Part shown: in pieces, positions 35,083 through 44,488 of the stretch
Layout of the letters: every line of letters starts with the position of its first letter
Numbering within the stretch: position 1 is the stretch's first letter
NCBI GenBank assembly: GCA_937872515.1
Contig: CALMSX010000056.1
Coordinates: forward strand, 1 to 64,000
Direction of reading: 5' to 3'
DNA length: 64,000 nucleotides
Origin: an uncultured Bacteroidota bacterium
GTDB taxonomy: Bacteria; Bacteroidota; Bacteroidia; Chitinophagales; Saprospiraceae
The notes under the pieces: model-generated
Told to the model about the DNA's origin: nothing
The model's database searches: none
The model's input: only the letters and a program-made list of their open reading frames with translations
Program-made: the position numbers and the translations under genes

Positions 35083-37824
35083 ATGACATACGAGAATTTT
35101 ACCGTAAGCGCACAAGACGCCATTTTGAAGGGTCAGCGCCTGGCGGCCAGTCTCAACCAGGAAGATGTACAAACGGCTCACTTACTGATTGGCATCATCG
35201 ACTCAGATGAAGTTATTATTCCCGATCTTTTTAAGGCCATGAATGTCAACATGCCCTTGCTCAAAAGAGAGTTGTATAATTTTGTAGAAAAGGCACCCAG
35301 GGCAAAGTCGGTTGAAAAACAAAAGCTAACACCAGAGGCCAATGCCATGCTTTCTAAAGCCAAAAAATTTATGGCCGACCTTGGCGACCAATACATCACA
35401 CCGGAGGTAATGCTGATGGGCCTGGTAGACGGCAACGATGCCCCCGCCGTGCTGATCAAAGGCCTGGGCTGCGATACCGAGTTGGTCAAAAAAAACATCC
35501 TGGAGTTGCGCAAGGGCAAAAAAGTAACCGATCAGGCCAATGCCACACCCTTACAGAACCTGCACAAGTTTGCCATCAACCTCAATGCCAAGGCAGAGAG
35601 CGGCAGCCTTGATAAAATCATAGGCAGGGATGAAGAGATCAGACGCATCATCCATATTTTATCCCGAAAAACAAAAAACAATCCCATCCTGGTCGGAGAT
35701 ACCGGTGTGGGTAAGTCGGCCATTGTAGAAGGTATAGCCTGGAGGATTGTCAACAAAGACGTACCTCAAAACCTCCTGGGTAAACAAGTGTATGCCCTTG
35801 ATCTGCCTGCGGTCATAGCCGGTGCCAAGTACAAGGGCGAATTTGAAGAAAGGCTCAAATTTTTGCTCGATGACGTAAAACTCAGCAACGGAGAAGTAAT
35901 CCTGTTTATTGAAGACATCCATACCCTGGTGGGTGCGGGTGGGGGCAACGGAGCTATGGACGCTGCAGGCATCATCAAACCCGCTTTGTCGAGGGGTGAG
36001 CTGTTTTGCATTGGCTCCACCACACCGGAGGAATACCAGAAATATTTTGAAGGCGACAAGACCCTGGCCAGCAAGTTTCAAAATGTAGACGTAGAAGAAC
36101 CCAGTGTAGAGCAAACTATTTCTATACTTAGAGGTGCTCAGGAAAAATACGAAACCTACCACAAGATAGGCATCAAAGACGATGCCCTCAAGGCCGCAGC
36201 CGAGCTGTCGGCACGGTATGTGACCGATCGCAAATTACCGGATAAGGCCCTGGATCTCATCGATGAGGCAGCTGCCAAATTGCGACTTGAACTCGACTCT
36301 GTACCCGATAACATAGATGAGTTGAAACGCAGGGTACAGCAGATGGACATCGAAAGAGAATTGCTGAAAAAAGAAGGCAATGCCCTTAAAGTAACAGAAA
36401 TTGAAGGAAAGATAAAGACAGGCCGGGAAGAGCTGGCCAAATTAGAACAGCTCTGGGAAAACGAAAGAAAGCTGGCCAATGAAATTCAGCAGTCAAAGAC
36501 CGAGCTCGAAAAACTGACCCTTGAGATGGACGCTGCCCTTCAAAAAGAAGATCATGCCGCCTACGCTGAAATGCAGAGTGGCAAACAAGCCGCCATCCAT
36601 CAGCGCCTGGCAGCAGCCGAACAAAAGCTGGCCGCCATACCGGAAGAAGATAGGTTTACTTCAGGTGAGGTAAGTGCTGATGATGTAGCCGAAGTGATCT
36701 CCCGCTGGACGGGCATTCCCGTCAATAAGATGTTGCAAAACGACAAAGAAAGACTTCTCGGACTGGAGGCAGAATTGGGCAAAAGACTCATAGGCCAGAA
36801 AGAAGCCGTGACTGCTGTGAGCGATGCTGTGCGCAGGTCGAGGGCAGGCCTTCAAGATCCCAATAAGCCCATTGGCAGTTTTATTTTCCTGGGTCCAACC
36901 GGGGTAGGTAAAACCGAGTTGGCAAAGGCCCTGGCAGAGGTGTTGTTTGACGATGAAAACGCCATTACCCGCATCGACATGAGTGAGTATCAGGAAAAAC
37001 ACGCTGTGTCCAGACTGGTGGGAGCGCCTCCGGGATATGTGGGTTATGACGAAGGAGGTCAACTCACTGAAGCGGTGCGGCGCAGGCCTTACACCATTGT
37101 ACTCCTCGATGAAATAGAAAAGGCCCATCCCGATACCTTCAACATCTTGCTCCAATTGTTGGATGATGGCCGACTCACCGATAACAGGGGGCGGGTTGCC
37201 AACTTCAGAAATACCATCGTGATTATGACCTCCAATATGGGGGCTGAAAAAATCCTGGAAAACTTTGAAGACCTCGAAGCCCTTGGTGATAAGCACAAGG
37301 CCGACATCATCCAGACCACCAAAGAAGAGGTGCTTGACATCCTCAAAGAAAACCTAAGGCCCGAGTTCCTCAACAGGATCGATGAAAAGATTGTATTCAC
37401 GCCACTTAGCCGGGCAGAAGTCAAACAAATTGCCGCTTTGATGCTCAAAAAGGTGGTAAAAAACCTGGCCATCCAGGGCATTGCCATCAGTTTCAGCGAG
37501 AGCGCCATGGACCTCATAGTGGACATGGGTTACGAACCCGCATTTGGAGCCAGGCCCTTAAAAAGGGTGATCGACAAAGAGTTGGTCAACCACCTGGCCA
37601 AAGAGATCCTAGGCGGAGGGTTTAAAAATGGAGAAACCATCTACGTGGGTACCGACAAAAAGGGATTTACGTTTAGCAAAGAAAAGCCCTCCCACGAAGA
37701 AAAGCCTGTGGTAATCCAGGAGAAAAAGGAAAGTCCTGCCAAAAAAGATGACAATGTCAAAGAAGTAGAAAAGGCTGCCAAAGACTTACAAAAGGCCGTT
37801 GACGAAATAAAAAAAGAAGCCTAG
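35083..37824 (+). CDS. ClpB-type AAA+ protein with altered first ATPase domain
   Basis: A 913-residue Hsp100 protein. Domain order: Clp_N (residues 1-150), ATPase 1 (about 180-400), a long coiled middle domain as in ClpB (about 405-525), ATPase 2 with Walker A GPTGVGKT near residue 604, and a charged Lys/Glu-rich tail of about 50 residues. The second ATPase is canonical, with LLDEIEKAH. In the first, Walker A is GDTGVGKSA, but Walker B reads LFIEDIH instead of LFIDEIH (Glu277-Asp278 swapped), and the arginine-finger pair expected in ALERRFQ is LASKFQ (Ser330-Lys331). Both pore-loop motifs look intact. So it resembles the ClpB disaggregase, but ATPase 1 may hydrolyse poorly or act only as a sensor. 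MurF-Alr follows six bases later. Confidence 0.88.
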   Translation: MTYENFTVSAQDAILKGQRLAASLNQEDVQTAHLLIGIIDSDEVIIPDLFKAMNVNMPLLKRELYNFVEKAPRAKSVEKQKLTPEANAMLSKAKKFMADLGDQYITPEVMLMGLVDGNDAPAVLIKGLGCDTELVKKNILELRKGKKVTDQANATPLQNLHKFAINLNAKAESGSLDKIIGRDEEIRRIIHILSRKTKNNPILVGDTGVGKSAIVEGIAWRIVNKDVPQNLLGKQVYALDLPAVIAGAKYKGEFEERLKFLLDDVKLSNGEVILFIEDIHTLVGAGGGNGAMDAAGIIKPALSRGELFCIGSTTPEEYQKYFEGDKTLASKFQNVDVEEPSVEQTISILRGAQEKYETYHKIGIKDDALKAAAELSARYVTDRKLPDKALDLIDEAAAKLRLELDSVPDNIDELKRRVQQMDIERELLKKEGNALKVTEIEGKIKTGREELAKLEQLWENERKLANEIQQSKTELEKLTLEMDAALQKEDHAAYAEMQSGKQAAIHQRLAAAEQKLAAIPEEDRFTSGEVSADDVAEVISRWTGIPVNKMLQNDKERLLGLEAELGKRLIGQKEAVTAVSDAVRRSRAGLQDPNKPIGSFIFLGPTGVGKTELAKALAEVLFDDENAITRIDMSEYQEKHAVSRLVGAPPGYVGYDEGGQLTEAVRRRPYTIVLLDEIEKAHPDTFNILLQLLDDGRLTDNRGRVANFRNTIVIMTSNMGAEKILENFEDLEALGDKHKADIIQTTKEEVLDILKENLRPEFLNRIDEKIVFTPLSRAEVKQIAALMLKKVVKNLAIQGIAISFSESAMDLIVDMGYEPAFGARPLKRVIDKELVNHLAKEILGGGFKNGETIYVGTDKKGFTFSKEKPSHEEKPVVIQEKKESPAKKDDNVKEVEKAAKDLQKAVDEIKKEA

Positions 37825-37830
37825 AAGCCT

Positions 37831-40263
37831 ATGTTGCGATTGAGTGAAATGCCGGGAGGCCAAAGAGAAAAAGTGGTAGTGATGGCACCGGATACGGATG
37901 TGATCACAAAGCTGGTCATAGATTCCCGCAACATTGTATATCCCTCTCAATCGCTGTTTTTTGCCATCAAAGGCCAGCTGCAGGACGGCCATCATTTCAT
38001 TGGTGCTGCCTACCAACAAGGCGTGCGCAATTTTGTGGTATCGGATGAAAAAGCTGTAAAAGATTACAATGACATCAACTACTGTTTGGTGGCTGACGTC
38101 ACTGCCTTTTTACAGTCCATAGCCATTCAACACAGGGCTGCCTTTCCGGATCTGACCGTAGTAGGCATTACAGGTAGCAATGGCAAAACGGTGGTCAAAG
38201 AGTGGTTGAGTTACCTGTTATCGCGGGTTCATGCCACTGTGAAAACGCCCAAGAGTTACAATTCACAGATCGGTGTAGCCTTGTCTGTATGGGGCATTTC
38301 AGCTGAACATCAAATGGCTGTTTTTGAAGCCGGCATCAGCACGGTGGGTGAGATGGACAAGCTCCAAAAAATGATTCGCCCGACCCTGGGCATCCTCACC
38401 AATATTGGTGATGCACATGACAATGGGTTTGAAAACAGGGGCCAAAAACTCAACGAAAAGCTGCGCCTTTTTGCCGAAAGTCAATGTTTGGTTTACAATG
38501 GCGATGACCTGATGATCCACCAGGCCGCAAGTTCAGCCGACTTTAAGGGTGAATTATGTAATTGGGGTTATGAAATGCACAATGCCGTGCGTTTACTGCG
38601 CTCTCAGGAAAAAGGTGTTGACTTGGTCTGGCGGGGAAGGGAAATGCACTTTGAATTGCAAAACCAGAGCAGCATCTTTTTTGAAAATGCCATGCACTGT
38701 ATTTGTGCCGCTTTGTGGCTCAATGTGCCTGTGACCATCATCGAAGACAGCCTTGCCTCATGGCAGGGTCTGGACATGCGTTTGCAACTGACCCTGGGTA
38801 AAAACGACTGCCTGGTGGTCAATGATTCCTATACCAATGACCTACAAGCCCTGGCGGCTGCCCTTGATTTCACAGAAAAGCACAAGGGGCACCGACAAGC
38901 CGTTGTCATTTTGTCGGAGATGGAACACGCCAATGCCCATCCCACCGCAGAAATCCTTGCCCTGGTGCAAAAGGCTAAGGTTGATGAGCTATGGTTGGTA
39001 GGTAATCTGTGGGGGCAGACCGCCCTGCCCAAATATGCGAAGGTCTTTTTAAACACCCATGACCTGCTTGATCACCTGCAGCAGCATGAACCCACTTCGT
39101 CTATCGTGTTGATCAAAGGTGCCCGTCGTTTTGCCTTTGAGAAAGTATATGCATTTATGATCAGCCAGAGCCATTCTGTGAGTCTCGACATCGACCTGGC
39201 GGCTATTGAACACAACCTGAGCACCTATGGTTCTATGCTGCAAGCCGGTACCAGGCTCATGCCTATTATCAAGGCCAGTGCCTATGGAGCAGGCAGCGAA
39301 GAGATTGCCAAATTATTGGAACACAAAGGGGTTTATGCACTGGGAGTAGCCTTTGCCGATGAAGGGGCTCAGCTGCGCAGGGCCGGCATCACACTGCCCA
39401 TAGCCGTATTGAATGCAGATACCCAAAGTTTTCAAACCCTGCTAGACAATAGACTCGACCTGGAAATATACTCCATCAATCAGCTGAGTGACTTTGTGCA
39501 TTATCGTCAGGGCAGACTGCTGCCCCTGGGCATCCATTTGAAACTCGACACCGGCATGAGCAGACTTGGCTTCCGAGAAGAAGATATGTCGGCCTTGCTG
39601 GATATTTTACAGCAGTTTAAGTTAAACATCATCAGCGTGTTTTCCCATTTGAGTAGCAGTGAAGATGAGGGCGACGATGACTTTACCCACCTACAGGCAC
39701 AACGCTTTTTGAGACGTTATGACCAAATTGCAAAAACCCTGGGCTATCAACCCAGGCGCCACCTCCTCAATTCTGCCGGCATCGTTCGTTTTCCGGAATA
39801 TCATTTTGACCTGGTCAGACTGGGACTTGGGCTGTATGGCATTGATAGTTCGGGTGTGGCACAGCAGCGCTTGGAAAAAGTGCACACCCTCAAGGCAAAA
39901 ATTATCCAAATCAAAAAATTGTTGCCCGGAGATTATGTAGGGTACAACAGGAGACACAAAGTAGACCAGCCAACCACCATTGGTGTGCTCAACATAGGGT
40001 ATGCTGATGGCTTTATGCGACGCTGTGGCAACCACCGCTTTCAGGTGCTGGTCAACACGAACAAGGTACCCGTCATCGGTAATGTGTGCATGGACTTATC
40101 AATGATTGACCTGACCCATGCCGGTGCGGTAGCAGAAGGTGATGAGGTCATCCTTTTTGGAAAAGACCTTCCGATAGAAGACATGGCTAGTGCCTGTGAT
40201 ACCATACCCTACGAAATCCTGTGCAGGATAGCCCCCAGAATTCAGAGAAGATATACACAATAA
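37831..40263 (+). CDS. Bifunctional MurF / alanine racemase
   Basis: An 810-residue fusion. The first half (about 20-445) is a Mur ligase: P-loop-type GITGSNGKTVVKEW near residue 112, then FEAGISTVGEMDKL and the C-terminal ligase block VVNDSYTNDLQAL. It adds D-Ala-D-Ala to UDP-MurNAc-tripeptide. The second half (about 450-810) is a PLP alanine racemase with Lys481 (IIKASAYGAG), the block NSAGIVRFPEYHFDLVRLGLGLYG and the catalytic-region NVCMDLSMIDLT. This fused gene is known in Bacteroidota and couples D-Ala supply with wall precursor synthesis. It is six bases after the ClpB-like gene. The lysine region is Lys-Ala-Ser-Ala-Tyr-Gly rather than Lys-Ala-Asp-Ala-Tyr-Gly. Confidence 0.93.
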   Translation: MLRLSEMPGGQREKVVVMAPDTDVITKLVIDSRNIVYPSQSLFFAIKGQLQDGHHFIGAAYQQGVRNFVVSDEKAVKDYNDINYCLVADVTAFLQSIAIQHRAAFPDLTVVGITGSNGKTVVKEWLSYLLSRVHATVKTPKSYNSQIGVALSVWGISAEHQMAVFEAGISTVGEMDKLQKMIRPTLGILTNIGDAHDNGFENRGQKLNEKLRLFAESQCLVYNGDDLMIHQAASSADFKGELCNWGYEMHNAVRLLRSQEKGVDLVWRGREMHFELQNQSSIFFENAMHCICAALWLNVPVTIIEDSLASWQGLDMRLQLTLGKNDCLVVNDSYTNDLQALAAALDFTEKHKGHRQAVVILSEMEHANAHPTAEILALVQKAKVDELWLVGNLWGQTALPKYAKVFLNTHDLLDHLQQHEPTSSIVLIKGARRFAFEKVYAFMISQSHSVSLDIDLAAIEHNLSTYGSMLQAGTRLMPIIKASAYGAGSEEIAKLLEHKGVYALGVAFADEGAQLRRAGITLPIAVLNADTQSFQTLLDNRLDLEIYSINQLSDFVHYRQGRLLPLGIHLKLDTGMSRLGFREEDMSALLDILQQFKLNIISVFSHLSSSEDEGDDDFTHLQAQRFLRRYDQIAKTLGYQPRRHLLNSAGIVRFPEYHFDLVRLGLGLYGIDSSGVAQQRLEKVHTLKAKIIQIKKLLPGDYVGYNRRHKVDQPTTIGVLNIGYADGFMRRCGNHRFQVLVNTNKVPVIGNVCMDLSMIDLTHAGAVAEGDEVILFGKDLPIEDMASACDTIPYEILCRIAPRIQRRYTQ

Positions 40264-40299
40264 GATTGTACCTTCGTATCCTGAACTTTAATTTTTCAG

Positions 40300-41157
40300 G
40301 TGGTAAAGGACGAAAGAAATAAAGGTATTTTATTGTCGGTGCTGGCAGCCTTGCTATGGAGTACCGGTGGCCTGCTGGTCAAATTGTTACCCCAGGACGC
40401 CTTCACCATTCTTTTTTACAGAAGCCTTTACACATCGCTTTTTTTCCTGCTTTATTTTGGTAAAAAGGCCTTTAAGATCAACAAACGAAGCGTGCTTTCT
40501 GCCTGCTTTTATGCACCATTATTGCTTTGTTTTGTGAGTTCAACCAAAATGACCACAGCCGCCAATGCCATCTTTTTGCAATCAACCGGAGTGGCCTACG
40601 TACTTTTGCTTGAGCCACTGTTGCTCAAAACCAAGCTGCTCAAAATCGACATCCTTACCGTCATCCTGAGTTTTGTGGGCATGGCCCTCTTTCTCATTGA
40701 CGGCTTTGAAATGTCGGCCACCAATCCCGGCATCTACATCGCCATGCTTTCAGGCCTGGCCCTTGCCGGCATCCTCATCAGTCAAAAGAGCAATACCTTT
40801 GAATACCAAACCGGTGGCATATTTTTGGGCAACATCTTTGTGGTGCTGATCACCTCTCCCTGGTTTTTCAGCAATCCCCTGCCTACCTTCCAGGAAAACG
40901 CCATGTTGTTATTTTTGGGCTTTGTCCAGCTGGGCCTGGGCTTCCTGCTCTTCACCTATGGTCAAAAATACATCACCGCCATTGAGGGTGCTCTTATCTC
41001 TTTGCTGGAACCCTTATTCAATCCCTTGTGGGTTATGATAGGGTATGGAGAGGTGCCCGGGTTTTTACCCATGACCGGTGGCCTCATCATCATAGGTGCC
41101 CTGGTAGTGCGGTTGCTCTACCTCAGGCGACTGAAACTCCAGGCAGCCAGGTTATGA
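40300..41157 (+). CDS. EamA/DMT-family transporter
   Basis: A 285-residue permease of the drug/metabolite superfamily with ten predicted helices in two EamA repeats. It opens GILLSVLAALLWSTGGLLVKLL, and the repeat landmark near residue 80, TAANAIFLQSTGVAYVLLLEPLLL, is clear; the second half has YITAIEGALISLLEPLFNPLWV. GTG is the start codon. Substrate unknown. It follows murF-alr closely and ends just before the convergent gldB. Confidence 0.88.
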   Translation: MVKDERNKGILLSVLAALLWSTGGLLVKLLPQDAFTILFYRSLYTSLFFLLYFGKKAFKINKRSVLSACFYAPLLLCFVSSTKMTTAANAIFLQSTGVAYVLLLEPLLLKTKLLKIDILTVILSFVGMALFLIDGFEMSATNPGIYIAMLSGLALAGILISQKSNTFEYQTGGIFLGNIFVVLITSPWFFSNPLPTFQENAMLLFLGFVQLGLGFLLFTYGQKYITAIEGALISLLEPLFNPLWVMIGYGEVPGFLPMTGGLIIIGALVVRLLYLRRLKLQAARL

Positions 41158-41158
41158 T

Positions 41159-42187
41159 TTATCTTTTGGGCTTATACTTGGACAGTTCTAAAATCTGCTG
41201 AGCGTCCTTTAGCGCCATCAATTGGTCGAGCGTGGTATTTGGATTTTTTTCCATATACGCAGTTATCATCTGATACCCAATATAATTGGCCGTCTGCCCG
41301 GGTGCATCTGCCGGCATGCCCGGTGAATCGGGAGATGGATTGATGTACTTATTGATGCGGTTGACATTGGTCTCGTAGATCAGGTTTTGTTCTGTGAAAA
41401 ACGACCAGATCTCCAGTTCATTGTTGCTTACCCAGTCCATTTGTTTTTCGGTGTACTCAAAGATGATAGAATCCGGTGCTGAAGGTAAAAACTTTTTGAG
41501 CAGGTACAGCTTTTTGCCATTATGGGCCATATAATCCAGCAACCTTACTCCCCCCGGTGAGCCTGTAATATCTTCCACAATCAGGTCGATGGTTTTTTTT
41601 GTCAGATAGTCTTTATCAAATGTCCGGGTCAGATACCCTGAAAAATTCGGATTGGTAGGGTCAATGTTTTTATACGGATAATTCCTTCCCAAAAACATAT
41701 CCAGTCCAATGCCGATGCCATCCCTTGGGCCATCACTAAAAATAAACTTCTGAAAGCTAAACTCAGAAATGAAGGTATAAATCACTGGCTCTGTAAACTT
41801 AGGAAAATAATACTTTATCCTTTTAAAGCCCTCCGTGGTTTCCTCCCTGAACCTCTTCAGATCCCCGGTCAACATCACGGTAGTGTCATACAACTGTCGC
41901 ATGGTGGCATCGCTCACAAAAGCCTTCAAGGCTTTGTCATACATGGCGCTATCAGGTGTTAGCGGCAATACATGGCTGCTATAGATCTCCCAAAAATGAG
42001 GGTACTTGCCTTTCAAAACTGCCAGTTCCTTGTCCCAATTATTCGTATCCAGTGCAAACAATGCCTGGTCAAACCGCACTATTTCCGCTTTTGCGGTGAT
42101 GTGAGAAACATCTACTGCCTCTTCCTTGTCTTTACACGATAGGACGATGATAGAGGTCGCAAGCAGGAATATTAAAAATCTGGACAT
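41159..42187 (-). CDS. gldB: Gliding motility lipoprotein GldB
   Basis: A 342-residue lipoprotein from the start chosen (Cys18 after SIIVLS). The GldB pattern is visible: EIVRFDQALFALD, YPHFWEIY, FKRIKYYFPKFTEPVIYTFISEFSFQKF, and GIGLDMFLGRNYPYKNI. GldB is needed for gliding and T9SS function in Flavobacterium, and its domain resembles a zincin-like peptidase without clear activity. The upstream ATG at 42268 would add 27 residues without a signal; a TACATTTG box at 42206-42213 supports the later start. Confidence 0.88.
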   Translation of the reverse strand: MSRFLIFLLATSIIVLSCKDKEEAVDVSHITAKAEIVRFDQALFALDTNNWDKELAVLKGKYPHFWEIYSSHVLPLTPDSAMYDKALKAFVSDATMRQLYDTTVMLTGDLKRFREETTEGFKRIKYYFPKFTEPVIYTFISEFSFQKFIFSDGPRDGIGIGLDMFLGRNYPYKNIDPTNPNFSGYLTRTFDKDYLTKKTIDLIVEDITGSPGGVRLLDYMAHNGKKLYLLKKFLPSAPDSIIFEYTEKQMDWVSNNELEIWSFFTEQNLIYETNVNRINKYINPSPDSPGMPADAPGQTANYIGYQMITAYMEKNPNTTLDQLMALKDAQQILELSKYKPKR

Positions 42188-42205
42188 GGCAATTATTAAA
42201 GACTG

Positions 42206-42213
42206 CAAATGTA
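42206..42213 (-). promoter_or_regulatory. -7 box candidate for gldB
   Basis: TACATTTG on the minus strand, a full match to TAnnTTTG, ends 18 bases before the ATG at 42187. No TTG at the usual distance upstream. Confidence 0.38.
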
Positions 42214-42367
42214 TAAAAAACGAAGGTGGGAAAGAAATGGATGTGTGTTGCCAAATGAAATTTAACAATGATCAAAATTGCACCTTTTCCGCAACAATGC
42301 GTATTTGTGAAAATAAAAATGTCGTATATCCTAAAACCCATTAATTTGCCAACCGAACGTTTTTAAC

Positions 42368-42910
42368 ATGGAAAAATTTCAAAACAAATTTCGCAATGGA
42401 ACAGCACGTGCCCCGTTTTGGGATTATGCTTGGGATGCCGCCTATTTTATAACCATTTGCACCCATGACCGAAAATGTTGGTTTGGGGATGTGTTAAAGG
42501 GTAAAATCGTTTTATCCGAAATTGGTGAAATCGTCAATCAGGAATGGATAAAAACATTTGATATGCGGCCTGATATGAATTTAAAGATGGGTGAATTTGT
42601 TGTGATGCCCAATCATTTTCATGCCATTATTAGGATTGGACCCAATGAATACAATTCCGTTTGCAGGACCCCAAACCATTGCGGTCCTGCATCCAATACC
42701 ATGAATCAATTTGGCCCCCAATCCAAAAAATTACCATCCATTATTCGTGGGTTCAAAACGGCGGTAACCAAAGATGCACGGATAATCAATCCGGATTTTA
42801 AATGGCAAATGCGGTACCATGACCATATTATACGAAATGAAAAATCATATCATCGTATAACAAAATACATTTTGGATAATCCGGGCAAATGGGGTGGTGA
42901 CGGTATATAA
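42368..42910 (+). mobile_element. RAYT-type (REP-associated) Y1 transposase
   Basis: A 180-residue single-strand transposase of the IS200/IS605-like REP-associated tyrosine family. The HUH motif is VVMPNHFHAII (His83 and His85). The catalytic tyrosine is likely in SYHRITKYILDNP (Tyr161 or Tyr167), preceded by KWQMRYHDHIIRN. The insert between these (about residues 95-120) has low conservation; its DNA contains a 9-bp inverted repeat (42662-42691). No other transposon end is evident. Single-copy RAYT genes are thought to move or maintain REP hairpins elsewhere in the genome. It lies between gldB and the T9SS plug gene, in opposite orientation. Confidence 0.88.
42662..42691. repeat. 9-bp palindrome inside the transposase gene
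   Basis: TGCAGGACC (42662-42670) and GGTCCTGCA (42683-42691) form a perfect hairpin stem with a 12-base loop, within codons about 99-108 of the RAYT gene. It resembles the hairpins such enzymes recognise, but no partner copy is seen in the window. Confidence 0.65.
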
Positions 42911-42921
42911 AATAAATCCAC

Positions 42922-44316
42922 CTACCGGCCATTCAAATTGTAATCCGAAGAATTGCTGCTGATGACGCCCAGCACCCGGTCATATCGGGTGGCAAATTCA
43001 CGAAGATAAATGATGGTTTTGTATTCGTTTTCTGCATCCTGCCAGCTGCCTTCTGTGATGGAAAAATCTATTTTTCCGTTTTCCCCTTCGGTGGCAAAAA
43101 GGTAGTCGTAATAGCCTTGTTTTAAAAGGATGTCGGCGGTATACATTTCTCTGCGATCATCGTATTTCATTTTAAATCTGGGCTGCAACCGGAAGTCTGT
43201 GAAAGCACCAAACACATAAACCTCTTTATCCAATCGCGGTGATTTGAGAGAAAAGATGACGTTGGTGTAGTCTGAGCGCAGGTCTTTCTCTCTGCCTTGC
43301 CACTCATTGTCGAGGGCATCAAAGTAGGCAAAGTTGTTTCGAAATTCTACGAGCTTGTTCCGATTCTGTAGGTTGCTGTCAAAGATGGCCCTTGAAAAAT
43401 AGTCCACATTGTCAACATAATAATTGCCATTGAAATCAAAGTTGAAGGAATATACTTTTTGGTCCCTTCGCAATGCGGGTGTCAACAAGACCTCATACCC
43501 ATCGATGAAGTTGTCAATGGTTTTCACACCCCAACCTCTGCCTATGAGGGTCCGGGTATCAAAAAAACGGTATTCATTACTGCCCGGAAAACTGATCAAT
43601 CCAAATTGATCGAAGGTAAAGAGCCCGTCTTTAAACACCCTTGGCGCAACATTATAAATGGCGTTGTCCCAATTGCCATTTTGCACTACAGAGGTATAAA
43701 CATCGCGCATGGGATTGACCAACCTCACATCTTTAACCTGAAACGACAAATTGAGCTGTTGGTTGAAACGGATAAATTCAGTTTGCGAGGGTCTTACCCA
43801 TTGCATGTTGGGCAAGACAGCCGACTCTGCAACTATGATCCTTTTGGTAAACAATGGGGTATTGTCGTTGCCCCTGTCGTAAACCAGGAGCAGGTAATTT
43901 CCCGAAATGCGAAGCCGGGTGTCTCTGTTGGGAAGAGAAAACCAATAATGGGTAAAAATTTGTTTAGTGCCTATTGACAATTGCCAGTCGCGAATCCGCT
44001 CTTCCGCAAAACCTTCCACAAATTCTATTTCCTGGATGGAACTGGCTTCCCAGTCTTTGGTGCAATGGATTAGTTTGTAGTAAAACTCATTGTCTTCTTC
44101 TTCGCTGAGGTCATCAAATTGTATCACCAAACGATCAGAACTGTTGAGGCGCATTACAGGCACTGAGGTAATGATGCCGTTGACCAGGGTTTGGATGCTT
44201 CTGATCTGATCGGAATAAACGCTATTGGTATATTCAAAATCACTTTGTGCCTGAACTCCAGGTAAGCAGAACCAGGCGGTGAGAAGGAGGGATAAAAATA
44301 ATTTCATTGAACGCAT
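42922..44316 (-). CDS. T9SS plug protein (DUF5103 family)
   Basis: A 464-residue exported protein, signal peptide ending near GVQAQ (residue about 24). It fits DUF5103, identified as the Plug component that blocks the SprA translocon pore of the type IX system: IQTLVNGIITSVPVMRLNSSDRLVIQFDDLSEEEDNEFYYKLIHC is the diagnostic first block; later GWGVKTIDNFIDGYEVLL and the C-terminal FGAFTDFRLQPRFKMKYDD. The protein lies on the periplasmic side of the translocon. It is an additional T9SS part in this window, separate from gldKLMN. An internal ATG three codons on is an alternative start. Confidence 0.87.
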   Translation of the reverse strand: MRSMKLFLSLLLTAWFCLPGVQAQSDFEYTNSVYSDQIRSIQTLVNGIITSVPVMRLNSSDRLVIQFDDLSEEEDNEFYYKLIHCTKDWEASSIQEIEFVEGFAEERIRDWQLSIGTKQIFTHYWFSLPNRDTRLRISGNYLLLVYDRGNDNTPLFTKRIIVAESAVLPNMQWVRPSQTEFIRFNQQLNLSFQVKDVRLVNPMRDVYTSVVQNGNWDNAIYNVAPRVFKDGLFTFDQFGLISFPGSNEYRFFDTRTLIGRGWGVKTIDNFIDGYEVLLTPALRRDQKVYSFNFDFNGNYYVDNVDYFSRAIFDSNLQNRNKLVEFRNNFAYFDALDNEWQGREKDLRSDYTNVIFSLKSPRLDKEVYVFGAFTDFRLQPRFKMKYDDRREMYTADILLKQGYYDYLFATEGENGKIDFSITEGSWQDAENEYKTIIYLREFATRYDRVLGVISSNSSDYNLNGR

Positions 44317-44461
44317 GTAAATTACGACGGGTAAAATACTAAAAAGTAGTTAAAAACGGGGAATTAACCCTTATTTAACGAAGTTTTCAGCATTTTTGAG
44401 GTGTTTAGATGCTATTTAGGAAGATTGGGGAACTAACTGGCAAAAGACGGGTTATTAGTTT

Positions 44462-44469
44462 TATATTTG
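44462..44469 (+). promoter_or_regulatory. -7 box candidate for the DODA-type gene
   Basis: TATATTTG, a full match to TAnnTTTG, ends 19 bases before the ATG at 44489. The upstream element is only a weak CTGG. Confidence 0.38.
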
Positions 44470-44488
44470 TTACAACAAATGTTAGTTT

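Noticed and set aside
35659..37526. Several long minus-strand open frames in the clpB-like gene
   Set aside because: They are shadows of a strongly coding plus-strand frame; no start signals or domains.
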